64,000 bases of DNA from Eudorina sp. 2006-703-Eu-15 (GCA_003117195.1 BDSI01000034.1:434001-498000); one strand, 5' to 3'. Shown: positions 25,101-35,603, numbered from the stretch's first letter. Notes: generated by a model not told the origin, from the sequence alone. A program made the numbers and translations.

Positions 25101-26894
25101 ACAAGGTCGCGGACTGTGAAGCGGAGCTTCAGCACCCTGGCCCGCAGCAGCGGCAGCGGCAGCGTCGGCGGCGGCAGCATCAGCATCGGCGGCGGCGGCG
25201 GCGTCGGCAGCATCGGCATCGGCGGCGGCGGCGGCGGCGGCGGCAGCATCGGCGGCGGTGCCCAGGTCGCGGCGTCCACCCACTACCTGACCACCAACCC
25301 CATCTTCGCCATCCCGTGCAACCATTCGGGCAGCGTGCCGCGCGCCGCCGCCAGCCGCCTCCGCCACTCGACGCTGGCCGTACACGCCAACGTCGCCGCC
25401 GCCAACCTCGGCACCGACGGCCACGACGCAACCGGCAGCGACAGCACCCCTGGTGGCGACGCCAGAGGCCCCGCCGCCGCCGCCGCCGATGCCGTGGCGG
25501 CCTCGACCAGCTGGGATGCGCCGCTGCCGAGACGCTCACTGACCCAGGGGTCACAGTCCCCGGCAATGCACCCCTCGGCCCCATCCGAGCTTCTCTCCAG
25601 CAGCGGCGGCGGCGACACCACGAGCCTCCTGTCCACCGCCAATCTGGAGTTGGTCCTCCAACACTCCACCACCGCCGCCAGCCCGCCGAGGATGTCCAGG
25701 GGCCTCATCGTCCCCGTCGTTGCCCCGGCGGGGACGCGGCCGACGGCGGCGGCGGCGCCGCCGCCGCCGCCACTCGCGGCGGGCCCGAGCGGCGTCAGCG
25801 CCCCGGCCGCCGGCGGCAAGGGGCCGGCGCCAGCGCGCAACTCAGACGCCGCGCTGGCGGCTAACCAGCCGTCGGCGGTGGCGGCGGCGTCGGCGGGGGT
25901 GCAAGAGCGCGGCGGCGGCGGCGGCGGCGGCGGCTCGGCTGGGGGCAGCCTCGCGGCGGTGATGGGCAGCGTTCTCGGGCTCTTTGGTCTCGCGGGCGGC
26001 AGTAGCACCTCCCCCAGCCTGGACGCGACCCCAGCGCTACTGCCCGCCTTCCCCCGAATCGCCCTGCCGGACCTGGAGACTCCAACGGCGGCCCGCCGGG
26101 ACCTTGGACCGGGGCGGGGCCCGGGGCAGGGGCAGGGGCAGGGGCAGCACAGCCCGCGGGCGCCGCCGGGGTTGTGGCTTGCTGAAGGGCGGCGCCGAGG
26201 CGTGGAGCCGGACGCCACCGACGGCAACGACGACGACGACGGCGGCGGCGGCGGCGGCAGCGACAGCGACGATGTGCTCCGGGAAGTGAGTGACGGCGGA
26301 ACCCCGCTCAGACTGGTGGATTCGGGCGAGCGCGGCGGCGGTGGCGACGGCGGCGACGGAGGCGGCGGGGCCGCGCTGGTGGACTCGCGGCCGCCGACGA
26401 CGCAGCTGTCCGAGCTGCCGTCGCTGCTCATCGAGGACGGCAGTCAGGCGGTGGACAGCAGCATGACGCACACGGGCGCGGCGGCGGCGGCGGCGGCGGG
26501 GGCGGGGGCGGCGGCGGCGGCGGCGGCGGGGGCGGCGGCGGCGATGGTCGTGTCGGCGGTGGGCGTGGTGCGGCTCGATGCCGCCGGGTCGGCGGCGGCG
26601 GCGGTGCCGCTGCCAGACGCGCCGTTCTCCTTCGGGCGGGGGGGTCCCGACGGCGCCGAGGCGGTGTCCAGGGACATGGAGGCGGCGGCGGCGCCGGAGA
26701 CCAACCGACGGTACGGCGGCGGCGGCGGCGGCGGCGGCGGCCGCGGGGACGCCTTTGTCTGGTCGCCCAAGCTGGCTCGGCAGCTGCGTAGTCCGCCGCT
26801 GCCGCCCCGGCCCTCGGGCGTAAACGTGCCACCGTCGGTACCTGCCGCCATTGCCTGGGGCCGACAGTCAGCACCGCAGCCTGGGACCGACTGA
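540..26894 (+). CDS. Receptor-type class III nucleotide cyclase with solute-binding-protein ectodomain (5' end unresolved)
   Basis: Multi-exon gene assembled from splice sites and phase. Exons: 540-639 and 1230-1301 (tentative), 1428-1544, 3533-3712, 4575-4649, 4885-5006, 5176-5248, 5866-5964, 6719-6814, 7080-7287, 7746-7834, 8045-8127, 9092-9211, 9903-10023, 10667-10866, 11398-11517, 11762-12242, 12534-12996, 13486-13649, 14111-16399, 16619-17082, 17190-17258 (tentative), 17500-17940 (AAG acceptor, tentative), 19335-19617, 20222-20344, 20701-20834, 21103-21181, 21880-22332, 22907-23026, 23306-23592, 23963-24587, 25065-26894 (TGA). Every junction keeps phase, giving about 3,390 codons. The order is ectodomain, one membrane helix, cyclase half 1, cyclase half 2, long tail. 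From memory, this matches a large cyclase family of Chlamydomonas and relatives that makes cAMP or cGMP from NTP at a membrane. The start codon was not found and may lie before the window. The cyclase call is firm; substrate and activity are not. Confidence 0.85.
5476..5599 (+). repeat. 25-bp tandem repeat, five copies, intronic
   Basis: Five near-identical units share GCACACACCTCCGAAC. They lie in the cyclase intron 5249-5865. The last copy is diverged. Confidence 0.9.
9305..9696 (+). repeat. 21-bp minisatellite, about 18 copies, intronic
   Basis: Units contain GTGGTGCGGCGGTCCCC, with a few copies one or two bases short. A run of about 20 G interrupts the array near 9334-9354. It lies in the cyclase intron 9212-9902. 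Both strands stay open in several frames because the unit has no stop codon, so long open frames here are not evidence of coding. Confidence 0.9.
10772..10843 (+). other. Single transmembrane helix of the cyclase receptor
   Basis: This lies in the exon 10667-10866, after a Pro/Ala-rich linker. The segment [20 protein letters not shown] is strongly hydrophobic and is followed by basic residues ([10 protein letters not shown]). This is the expected boundary between the ectodomain and the cytoplasmic cyclase region. The exon ends at a GTGAGA donor in phase 2 and joins the first cyclase exon in frame. Confidence 0.75.
11558..11648 (+). repeat. TACTG-type pentanucleotide repeat, intronic
   Basis: An imperfect run of TACTGTACTG units lies in the intron 11518-11761 between the first two cyclase-domain exons. 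Confidence 0.8.
12534..17940 (+). other. Low-complexity insertion exons inside the first cyclase half-domain
   Basis: These exons (12534-12996, 13486-13649, 14111-16399, 16619-17082, 17190-17258, 17500-17940) stay open in one continuous phase. They encode runs of Ala, Gly, Ser and Pro with scattered ordered-looking segments, for example [20 protein letters not shown] near 15785-15845 and [15 protein letters not shown] near 17900. The exon 14111-16399 alone gives 763 residues. Introns inside cyclase domains occur in this algal family. An insertion this large is an observation from the sequence, and its role is unknown. Confidence 0.6.
17948..19062 (+). repeat. GGGGNN hexanucleotide array, about 1.1 kb, intronic
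   Basis: Blocks run in order: GGGGCT units (17948-18295), mixed GGGGCA/GGGGAA (18296-18357), GGGGAA (18358-18720), GGGGCA (18730-19010), GGGGAA (19010-19062). Occasional five-base units occur throughout. The G-rich strand is the sense strand of the cyclase gene. The array starts within about ten bases of the donor at 17941 and fills most of the intron 17941-19334. Its long open frames are repeat artefacts. Confidence 0.95.
19630..19850 (+). repeat. GGGGGGC-rich repeat, intronic
   Basis: G-rich units of the form GGGGCAGGGGGGC follow directly after the exon ending at 19617, again on the sense strand. They share the G4-prone character of the preceding intron. Confidence 0.8.
20222..23592 (+). 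other. Second class III cyclase half-domain
   Basis: Conserved pieces appear in order: [12 protein letters not shown] (exon 20222), [20 protein letters not shown] (20701), [13 protein letters not shown] (21103), YRGLRLR (end of the 21880 exon), [17 protein letters not shown] with [14 protein letters not shown] (22907), and [14 protein letters not shown] (23306). The Asn and Arg of MNRAAR match the transition-state pair of active cyclases. The purine-selecting position before YRG is Ser. About 120 residues of Gln/Gly/Ala-rich insertion sit in exon 21880-22332. Exon 20222 may contain a one-base deletion near 20345-20350 (see findings). Confidence 0.8.
22623..22765 (+). repeat. GCACC/GGCAC short tandem repeat, intronic
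   Basis: Imperfect five-base units of the CGCACGGCAC type lie in the cyclase intron 22333-22906. Confidence 0.8.
23833..23944 (+). repeat. 27-28 bp tandem repeat, four copies, intronic
   Basis: Four copies share CTCAAATAGTTGGGGG with a C-rich remainder. The array ends about 20 bp before the acceptor at 23962. Confidence 0.85.
24911..25046 (+). repeat. CTCACCGC octanucleotide array, intronic
   Basis: About 17 copies of an 8-bp unit, two of them CTCACCCC. The array occupies the end of the intron 24588-25064 and may act as the pyrimidine-rich tract before the last exon of the cyclase gene. Confidence 0.9.
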
Positions 26895-27670
26895 TGGGGA
26901 TACCGTAGGGGTGGCCGGGCCGGGCAGGATGAGCCGGGCAGGGAAGGACAGGGCAGGGCGGCGGAGACGCGGTCACGCGGTCAGGCACCACGCCCGCTCG
27001 CGGGATGTGACGGGACGTGAGCCGGGTCCGACCCTCACACGCCCGTCCAAGAAGGCCAGCCTGGCGCGGCTTGCCTCTGTGTCGGCGGGTGTGGGGCGCT
27101 ACTTGGGCGCGTGTGAGGCGGAGGGGAGGTCCGCTTCCTGCGAGGGAAGGTGGGAGGGGTGGGGTGCGGTGGGGCGCTAGGGTTGTGGAGGATGGGGAAG
27201 TGGGGCGTTGGAGCTCCGTGATTGATGCCTCTGGAGATTCAAATTGCTTATCTGCGCCGCCAGTACGAACGAAGGTCAGCAACTGCGGCTTGCGCGGCGC
27301 TATGTACACGCATCATATATATCTTTGAGCTCAAACTGTGTTATTGGCATCTTGCTATTTATAATAGATGTCCATGAGGAGGGTGATCCGGGGGGGCACA
27401 AAACGGAAATCAAGCGGGGCGAGCGGCAGGGAGCAGGCAGCAGGGGGGCCAGCGGGCATTCAGCCGTTGCACCGCACGGGGCGGCGGCGGGCGCAGGGGC
27501 ATAACGTCCACATCATCAATATCACCCTCATCCTCACCCTCACCCTCATCCTCAGTAGCAGCAGCAGCAGCAGGGGGGTGAATGGGAGGGACGTCCTGCG
27601 CGCCGGCGATGGATGCGCACCGTGCGGTGCTGCAAGCTTTACACCGCAATGTTGGTCCGCTTAGAAGCTA
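26895..27670. other. Downstream flank of the cyclase gene, no gene recognised
   Basis: The cyclase stop is at 26892-26894. No TGTAA signal was seen on the + strand before the minisatellite. A lower-GC patch lies near 27290-27370. No coding signal was recognised. Confidence 0.5.
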
Positions 27671-28190
27671 CTGTGGCCAGTGCTACTGCGGCCAGTGCTA
27701 CTGCGGCCAGTGCTACTGCGGCCAGTGCTACTGCGGCCAGTGCTACTGCGGCCAGTGCTACTGTGGCCAGTGCTGCTGCGGCCAGTGCTACTGCGGCCAG
27801 TGCTGCTGCGGCCAGTGCTGCTGCGGTCAGTGCTACTGCGGCCAGTGCTACTGTGGCCAGTGCTACTGCGGCCAGTGCTGCTGCGGCCAGTGCTGCTGCG
27901 GCCAGTGCTACTGCGGCCAGTGCTACTGCGGCCAGTGCTGCTGCGGCCAGTGCTACTGCGGCCAGTGCTACTGTGGCCAGTGCTACTGCGGCCAGTGCTA
28001 CTGTGGCCAGTGCTACTGCGGCCAGTGCTACTGCGGCCAGTGCTGCTGCGGCCAGTGCTGCTGCGGCCAGTGCTACTGCGGCCAGTGCTACTGCGGCCAG
28101 TGCTACTGCGGCCAGTGCTGCTGCGGCCAGTGCTATTGCGGCCAGTGCTACTGTGGCCAGTGCTACTGCGGCCAGTGCTACTGCACGGAC
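27671..28190 (+). repeat. 15-bp minisatellite, about 34 copies
   Basis: The unit is TGCTACTGCGGCCAG, with TAC/TGC and TGC/TGT variants. Because 15 is a multiple of three and the unit lacks stops, all frames through it stay open. One + frame reads as repeats of Cys-Tyr-Cys-Gly-Gln, another as Ala-Ser-Ala-Thr-Ala. Variant positions are not silent in any single frame, so there is no sign of protein selection. I treat it as non-coding unless transcripts show otherwise. Confidence 0.9.
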
Positions 28191-28948
28191 GACGTCCCGA
28201 CGGCCGCTTCACTCGGGGGGCCGGCTCGTAGCCAGTGGGGTTCCCTCGTCGGGAGCGCAATTGGTGGGTGGGCATTAGCGCTCAGTCGGGGGGCTAGGGC
28301 TGGAGAACATATGGCAACGGGGCCAGCACAGCACACGGGCATAGAAGGAGTTTCGGCTGCCGCTGCTGCGGAACCCACCCATACGACTGGGTTGTGAGGT
28401 TCGGCTCTGATGACTTTGATGACGACGAATGCTGATTCTCATGACGAATTCCACGACTATAATTTGACAAAGCACAGCTGCTTATTATTCTTGTCTTGTC
28501 TGTTCTTGAACCGTGGCGCGCCAGCGCCGATTTACTGTGGTGGTCGGCACTCGGCAGTCGCTGCGGGGAACACGAGGGGGGGGGGGCAAGTTCAAAGGGG
28601 AGGGAAAGGGGAAGAGACTCGGATGGGGGAGGTGGAGGGGTGGTGGCCGCGGCCCCGACAACTCCTGGGGCCGATGGGTCTGACGGTCCGTACCGTCCAT
28701 CCGTTCGTCCGTCGGTCGGTCGGTTGGTCGGTCGGTCGGGGACGGTGAGCCCCTCGTGAAGGGGAAACACCCAGCCAGCCCACCAGCCCGCCCGCCAGCC
28801 CGCCACCCCGCCCGCCACCCTGCACACCCGCCCGCCCGCCAGCCCGCCGGCCAGCTCGCCAGCTCGCCACGCAGCCAGCAAGCGGGTCGGATCGGATCCC
28901 GATGGGGCGCCGAGTTGCCGACAGGGTTGGTGTGGAGGAGCTGACGCA

Positions 28949-29026
28949 GTGTGGATATGGATATGTGGATATGTGGATGTGTGGATATGTGGATATGTGG
29001 ATATGTGGATGTGTGGATGTGTGGAA
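28949..29026 (+). repeat. GTGGATAT / GTGGATGT octamer repeat
   Basis: Roughly ten copies of an 8-bp unit with A/G variation, in an intergenic region. Confidence 0.85.
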
Positions 29027-30264
29027 TGGAAACAGGAGCCCCACGTGATACCCCGGGGCCCGGGCGGCTCCCCGCAGGCAGGTGGGCGGCCGGGGCAAAC
29101 GGGCGTGTTTCATGAAATGATTTAACACGCGGGAAAGGGTGTTCTCGCTGTCTTGGTGGGTTATGTGTGTGTGGGGGGGGGTGGGGGTGGAATGCGATTG
29201 CGCGGGGCGGGGCGGGGCGGGCTGTCCGCAGGTCCGTGCAAGGACCCTTCTGATACCGGGGGCCTGGGCCGCGTTGGGGGGCGGGGCGGGGGGTAGACCA
29301 CCGATTGAAGGCCGCGACGCGGCGACAGCGATCCGCGCGACGTCCTGTCGTCCCCTCTGCTGCTGCCGCTGCTGCTGCTGCTGCTGCTTCTGTTTGGTCG
29401 GTCGGTTAGTTGGTTGGTTGGTTGGTGCAGCGTGGGATATGTTCAAGTGGACGCATAACCCAGACCGCATCTCCTCGTGCGCACGTACACTCGGGGGGGG
29501 GCTGAGGGTCTGCTCTCAAAGGGGCGAACCAACACCCCCCCCCACCCCGGCAGTGGCGGTGACCTCAAGACACCTACCGAGTCAGGACACCACCTGCCCA
29601 CCACAGCCCACAGCCCACAGCCCACAGCCCACGAAAGAGCCGGGATGGACCCCTCCCCCTCTCTCCCATTTCCCAGCGCCGGCCTCGACTTTGGTGATCG
29701 CCCGGACGCTCCGGGGAGGGCGGACAGAGGGGGGCTGTCCGGGCTTCGGTTGGGGGCGGCTACCGGCGTGTGGGCAGGTCGGCCGCGTGGGAAGGCTACC
29801 GCCATGCGTGTTGGCCGGCGGCATGTGGCGGGCGGCGCCTTGGGGGAGGGGGGAATCTGGCCGGGGGACCCTCATTGGGGCCCTTGTCGGGGGACTTCCC
29901 ACCCTCCCTCCCTCCCTGGCACATCCATCCTGTCGCACATTTAGTTTTACGGTATTGGTATCGGTTACTTTGCGCCTCATTTGACATTTTGGTTATCTGC
30001 TTTGGTGGTGCTAACCACCCATCGGGGACTATCATTTTGCTTTTTTTGCGGTGACAAAGCTGAGGGTCCCTCCGAGAATCGTCGATTCATGGAAGCAAGG
30101 GGGCACGGACGAGCATGGCTTTTGGTTCTTTGATCTATCTGCTGCTGCGGCCCTCTCTGTACGTGTGCGCATTCTTCACATGTTGGGCGCCCACAGGCAT
30201 CTCATCTTGGACGTGATTGGGTTGGGGTCGAGTGAACTGACGGACCCACGCGTGGTGCCCTTCT

Positions 30265-30330
30265 GACCCGTGGGTCGTTACCGACCCGTGGGTCCTGACC
30301 GACCCGTGGGTCCTGACCGACCCGTGGGTC
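30265..30330. repeat. Four tandem copies of a 12-bp palindrome
   Basis: GACCCGTGGGTC occurs at 30265, 30283, 30301 and 30319, exactly 18 bp apart. The related palindrome GACCCATGGGTC occurs at 11719-11730 (cyclase intron) and 12635-12646 (cyclase exon). Confidence 0.85.
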
Positions 30331-31861
30331 CCTGGGTCGTCACCGGTGACACGGTCACGTGCCGCATTGCAGCGTTGCCACACTTGGAGTAGGTTCCATG
30401 TATTCATATACACGCCAGCGGACAGGCAGGCGGGCAGGCAGGCGCTCCGGGGAGGGGGCGGTTTCCGTGCGGTCACCCGGTGGAGGGAGGGGCGCTCAGG
30501 GCAGTGGCCTGTGAGCAGTGGGCGGTGGGCAGTGGGCGGTGGGTGCGACTGCACGTCTTGACGCCTTGGCGCACGATTCCGACGTCGCTGCAGCAGCGGC
30601 GGCGGCGGCGGGCGGCAGCGGCTGCTGGCTCTCAATGAGGTTGGTGGGTTGGTTTCGGGGCGCGGCTGCGGAGGGTCCGCCCGTGGACCACCTGTGCATT
30701 GGGGGCTGGGGGCAAAAGGAGGGTGGGAGCTCGGGCCGCGTGCCTGCCCTGCCCCGCTGCCCCACTCCGCTGCTGCAGTCCGAGCAGACCCCACCCGTCC
30801 GAGCAGACCCCACTCGCGGCGCAGCGCCGCTGCGACACCCCCGTGTGCGGCTGCGGCGTCGCCATGCACACTCGCTCTGGAAACGCACGGGCTGGGCTCG
30901 GACGTGGGTTCTGGCTGCATCTCCAGGGTTCCTTCCGCCCGGTCTTCACGGCCGTTGTGGGCGCCGCCCACGGGCCGACAGAAAGTGAGCCGACGGGGGT
31001 CATCCCGCGGCGCCATGAGCGCAGTTTGCGCGCGACCCCGGCCGGTTGTTTTTGTTTTTGTTGGGGTTGGGAGTGTTTGGGGTCAGGGGGGCCGAGGGCC
31101 TCGCGGGCGGGTGTCGGGGCCGCGATGAGTCGGGGTGCGCGAAGCGATCCCCCGCCTCCATCGGGTGAAGGGGGAGGGGGGATGCGGTGAGGGAAAGGCG
31201 TCGCCATCCTCCCACCGATCGGGAGTGGGGTGGTGGATGGTGGGTGCGTTGGCCGTTGGCCGTTGGGCTGGCCCCGCGGCCCGCGGACGGAGAGCGACGG
31301 AGACGGATGCACGTACAGACGACCGGGCAGGTGGACGAGTGGAAGGAACCGCCCGCCCGGCGGCTGGCAAGGGGCTGATGCGGATTGGGGCCGTGAGGCC
31401 GGACGGCCCTGGCTTTGGAGCTCAGATGGACTTTGCGAGGAGGGAGGGGAGGGAGGGACGAGCCCGTGTGCGGTGGGCAGCGATGGTGCGCAGCGATGGT
31501 GGAGATGCGTTGGTGGGGGTGGCGGGCGGCGCGGGGAGAGAGGAGCAGGAAGAGACCTGAGCGGAGAGGTCGATAGTAAAAATATTTTGTAAACTTCTGC
31601 TCGGCGGTGCGGCCAAGGGCAAGCAACGGGATCGAATTTGGGATGGAGCGCGGCAGCACTTGAATCGTTGCTGGCTGCCAATCATGGCCAGATCAGCCCA
31701 CGGCGATTTTGAAATCGTTGCTAATACCAAGGGGTACTTATTCCAGACGGCTTCCAACCTCGGCCGCGAGTAGTAATGAACGGTTGCGGTCTCCGTAACG
31801 GTCGCAATCTCCGCAACGGTTAGGACCGGTTGCAGTCCCCCTTAACAAGGTCGAAGCGACG

Positions 31862-33127
31862 GTGATAGCCCCTTCCTCCCCTCGCGCCTTCCGCCCTCAC
31901 GGGCCGCTCACGGGCTGCTCACGAGCGGCTGCTTTCGGGATCTGGACCCGTGAGACCGGCCCCTCGCCGAATGCGGTGAGGGTGTTCTCCTCCGCCCTCC
32001 GCGCCCCCCCAGCTACGATGATTGGGACAAGGCAGCCCGTCCTGCGGTGCGGAAGGCGCCCCCAGCAAATGCAGAAGTTCCGTCAACTGTGCGGCCCCGT
32101 GACCGTGACCGCGACCGCGACCGCGGCCGCGCATACGAGGGCGAATGCCGCCGCGACAGCGAATGCACTGGGTATGCAGGTGCCAATCCCGGACCAGGTT
32201 GGGATGGGCCACCTGGCACTGGTGGAGAGCCTGGCGCACGCGGCCGTGCATGCCGCGGCCCTATCCTGGCTCATCCTGCGGGTGAGCAGCGCGCACCGGC
32301 GGCAGGCGGCCGCGGCGGCGACGGCGACGGCGGCGGCAGCAGCAGCCGCGCCGCCCGTATCGCCGCGGCCGGTGTCCCAGCGCCCCCAGGGGGAGCCCCC
32401 CAGCGGGGCCCCAACGACTATGACCGTGGTCACGCGAGTGGGCGCCGGGGGGCCGCGCCCGCAGCCACAGCGCCCGGCCTGCAGGACGCCGGTGGAGGTC
32501 CTGGTGGCGCCGGCGGGCGCTGCGGTGCTGGCGGCGCTGATGGCCGGGCTGCTGCTGGCGGACCCCTCCCGGTGCGACACCGCCGCCCGCGCCCTGGCCG
32601 CCGCGGTCGTCACATTGGAGCTGCTGCGGCGCTCGCCGGCGGGGCGGGACCGACCCAAGGCGCCGCTGGTGCTGCGGGCGCTGTACGTCTTCGCGGCCGC
32701 CACCTGCGTCGTCGCCGCCGGCGCGGACGCGCCGGCGGCGACGCTGCTGCTCGCGGCGATGCTGTCGGCGCCGCAGCTCGCGCGGCGGGCGTTCGCGGCG
32801 GCAGGGGTGTTGGGCGCCGACGCGGCCAGTCGACTGCGCATCGGCAGCGGCCCGGTGGTGCTGTTCCTGGCCATCGCGGCTGCGTTGCAACGGGGCAGCG
32901 CAGCGACGGTGGGGATGGCGGCGACGATGGCGGCGGCGGCGGCGCTGGCGCCCGATGATGAGTGGCCACCCGCGGCGGCGACGGCGCGGGTGGCGGCGTG
33001 GCTGGAGCTGGGGCGGGTGCGGCGGCCCAATGGCCGGCAGCCCAAGCCGTCGTTTCTTCACAGCCGGCTTATGATGTTGGGGAGCGTGCTCATGTTGATC
33101 GCCCTGATCTGCGAGCTCCGTGGCTAG
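31862..33127 (+). CDS. Multi-pass membrane protein of unknown family
   Basis: A single open frame ends at a TAG at 33125-33127. An ATG is at 32018 (MIGTRQPVL) and another at 32069. The frame is open from 31862, so the start is uncertain. I see about five hydrophobic segments: ALVESLAHAAVHAAALSWLI, APAGAAVLAALMAGLLLA, LRALYVFAAATCVVAA, GPVVLFLAIAAAL, and the C-terminal MLGSVLMLIALIC. The first two are separated by a Pro/Ala/Arg-rich loop. Third positions are strongly G or C, as in the certain genes. A lower-GC stretch lies just upstream, as before other gene starts here. An intron using the GTGAGC near 32282 and the CAG near 32490 is possible. No function is assigned. Confidence 0.5.
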   Translation: MIAPSSPRAFRPHGPLTGCSRAAAFGIWTRETGPSPNAVRVFSSALRAPPATMIGTRQPVLRCGRRPQQMQKFRQLCGPVTVTATATAAAHTRANAAATANALGMQVPIPDQVGMGHLALVESLAHAAVHAAALSWLILRVSSAHRRQAAAAATATAAAAAAAPPVSPRPVSQRPQGEPPSGAPTTMTVVTRVGAGGPRPQPQRPACRTPVEVLVAPAGAAVLAALMAGLLLADPSRCDTAARALAAAVVTLELLRRSPAGRDRPKAPLVLRALYVFAAATCVVAAGADAPAATLLLAAMLSAPQLARRAFAAAGVLGADAASRLRIGSGPVVLFLAIAAALQRGSAATVGMAATMAAAAALAPDDEWPPAAATARVAAWLELGRVRRPNGRQPKPSFLHSRLMMLGSVLMLIALICELRG

Positions 33128-35603
33128 ATAGCTACATAGCTACCCACCTACACAACTTGATCGCTAAATTGCTACCTACCTTCCTTCCTACCTACCAACC
33201 CAGCTAGCTAGCTAGGTAACTCTGCGGCTGCGCTCCAGGTAGAGTTCTTTCCGGGCCTGCGCGGGAGCGGTGCGTACCGTTGCGACATTGTGTTGTTGAT
33301 GAGGGTGAGTACATGGCGGCGGGGCCGGCGGCGGCGGCGGCAGTGTTGGTTTTGGGGCCGCGGGTTGCGGTCATTGCGCCGCACGGCGGCCGCTGCTGCA
33401 ACATTGTCGCTGCAAAGGCCCGGACAAGAGGCGCACTTGCCGTGCCGAAAAAAATCACTTTCGTGGTACGGCATCGTCGTACAACGGTGGTACGGCATCG
33501 AATCCACCGGCCCACGTCGAGCGCTGAGAAGGCGGTTGGTTCCGGTTGGATCAAGGGTGTGTTTCGTGTCACCACGCCTTCTGTTTGGTGCGAACCGAAA
33601 CACCGCAAGTAACGAAAGGATGTCGGAGGCTCAGAGCGGTCTCTCCAAACATCATCGGTGACCACCCTCCCGGAGGAGTCCCCGCCGCACCCCGCCGACA
33701 TAGTAGTGATGTCCCAACCGAGCCGCGCTGCACTCGCCCTGTCTGGTTCATCCTTCCGCGGGGCCAGTTGCCACCCTGACGTGCACGGACACGGCTGCCC
33801 CGAGGGCGAAAGGAGCCGACGCCCCGGGTGCACCCTTGGCGTCCGAGGGGCTCGCGAGGTCCCGGCCCAGGGTTCGGGCGCATTGTGCGCTGGTTGGCGA
33901 AGGGGTTAAACGGCTGAACTGATACCCTAGGGGCGCAACTCTGCCGCACAGCGCACGTCCTCTGCTAATGAAGCGAGAAGCGGTGGGCGTTCCGGTCTCC
34001 TCGCAACAGAGCTCGAGGCATCGCGGCGCCCTGCTGTCCTCTTCCAGCGGGGCCTCTGGCCAGAGACCTAGGCAGAGGGAGAAAACCTCAAGGCAGAGCT
34101 GTGCTCACGGCGTGTCGTGGCGGATGGCAGCTCCCCACACACACGTGCGGTGCGGCGCCGTGGGTTGCACGGTGTGGGGATGCGGGTGCTATCCTGCAGG
34201 CGCCCGGTCGAAGAGGTACTACCCCTTCTCTATATGCCGTACTCCACGTGACGTACGCGACATGTATCTTTTCACGGGCCGCTTTATAAAACACGCCGCC
34301 GCGACTCCCCTGACCATCATGTCAGGTGCCAACCGCCCTGTGACTGGCCCATCAGTATTGTAAATTGAATCGCTACAAGTGTGGACCCTTCCTTAGTTCC
34401 GACCGGGCGATCCAACGGGCCCCGACAGCTTCGTAGGCGCCTCATCGCACCAAGGACTGCGCACCAAGGACTGCGCACCAAGGACTGCACCGTGAAGCAC
34501 ATCCCCATGTGCCGTACAACGTGACATCGGCACAGACACTGAACCGCACTGCTCACTGCGATTCCTCTTCGGCACCGCGGATGGAGTGCCGCTGGGCCAT
34601 ATGCTCGCGTGTTAAGCCTCCCTGAACTGACGGCCTGATGCAACACCACCGCGCTACACCCCGCGGGCCCAAATCCATCCCACCTCCAGTCAGCGAGAGC
34701 GCGGTTGCACCACCAACACCGCAGCCCAACTCTTCCGCTGGCATCACACCACCCAAAAGTAAACTCCTTCCCATCCGTTCTCGCTCCATGTCGCGCAGCC
34801 TGTTCTGTGTGTCTACGACACTGAGCACCAACCCTTCCGTGCGCACCCCCGGCGGACCCCCCCACCCACCCGGATGATCGCTGGGCACGACAAGGGAGGC
34901 CCCGGGGCCACCAGGGCACCTGACCCCAAAATATCAACACCCACGGCCCCGCGTGTGACCCGTCTAGTGGCCCCACACCAAGCTTTGGCTCTCGCAGCGC
35001 CCCGGATCCCATTCTGCCGCCACGCAAATCCACAGCTGTCGCGCACCCTGAGCTCACCCTCACGCATCTTGCCGCATGTCGGCGCTGCATGCACCGGGAC
35101 ACCCACCGCCGGGCCGCCTTCACCGCCGCAGCCATCGTAGCATCAGAATAGCTGCTGCAAGCGGCGCTCCTCCAGTTGCGCGGCACTCGATACGGGTGCG
35201 CAGCCCGTAGGGTATGCGCCTGGCTTCATCAGCGCACCACTCCAGGCGGTCTCCGGATATGCCGGCACGGCCTCTGCGGGACCCCGCCTTCAATGGAGAA
35301 CTCGCAGCCGCACTCGTCCAAGGGGCACAGCACATTAGCGATCTCCCTCTTCAGCGACCGCCAACCGACAGCTGCGGCTGCACGCGGCGGCACCACCAAC
35401 TATTCAAGCTGCTGCTGCTGTCCCTGCGGCGTTGCCGGGGCCCGGAGCGTGTCAGCACGCGCGCCCCCAAAAATTGTCCCTGCGGCCTGCAGCCGCTTGT
35501 CTGCTGCTGCTGCTGCAATCCGTTTCCCCCTGGTTCCTGCTGCTGGTGCTGCTACAGCCGCTCCGATCAGAAGCCGTCCGTCGCTTCTGTTGCTGCCCCT
35601 CCC
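33128..35603. other. Intergenic region between convergent genes, nothing recognised
   Basis: Contents: an A/T-richer GCTAGCTA- and CTACCTTCC-type simple stretch (33121-33220), a 14-bp triplicate around CAAGGACTGCGCAC (34453-34493), and a TGTAA at 34358. Part should be the 3' UTR of BUD23, but no TGTAA in BUD23 orientation was found. Open frames on both strands look non-coding. Confidence 0.5.

Larger units (their letters stand above)
28191..31861. other. Intergenic region with simple repeats, no gene recognised
   Basis: Contents: CGCCCGCCAGCC-type runs (28780-28880), GTGGATAT repeats (28949-29026), GCCCACA repeats near 29600-29630, four palindromes (30265-30330), lower-GC patches near 29935-30060 and 31560-31860, and a TGTAA at 31589-31593. 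Open frames here are low-complexity and match no family I know. Confidence 0.5.

Noticed and set aside
27661..28275. Repeat-protein frames over the 15-bp minisatellite
   Set aside because: All frames are open because the unit lacks stops, and variation is not silent in any frame. Kept only as a repeat.
30135..31016. 293-codon minus-strand frame
   Set aside because: Low-complexity Pro/Arg sequence that crosses the palindromic repeat array; no homology signal.
34317..35186. 289-codon minus-strand frame
   Set aside because: No recognisable domain, Cys/Arg-rich composition typical of a chance frame in GC-rich DNA, and it lies downstream of BUD23 where a 3' UTR is expected.
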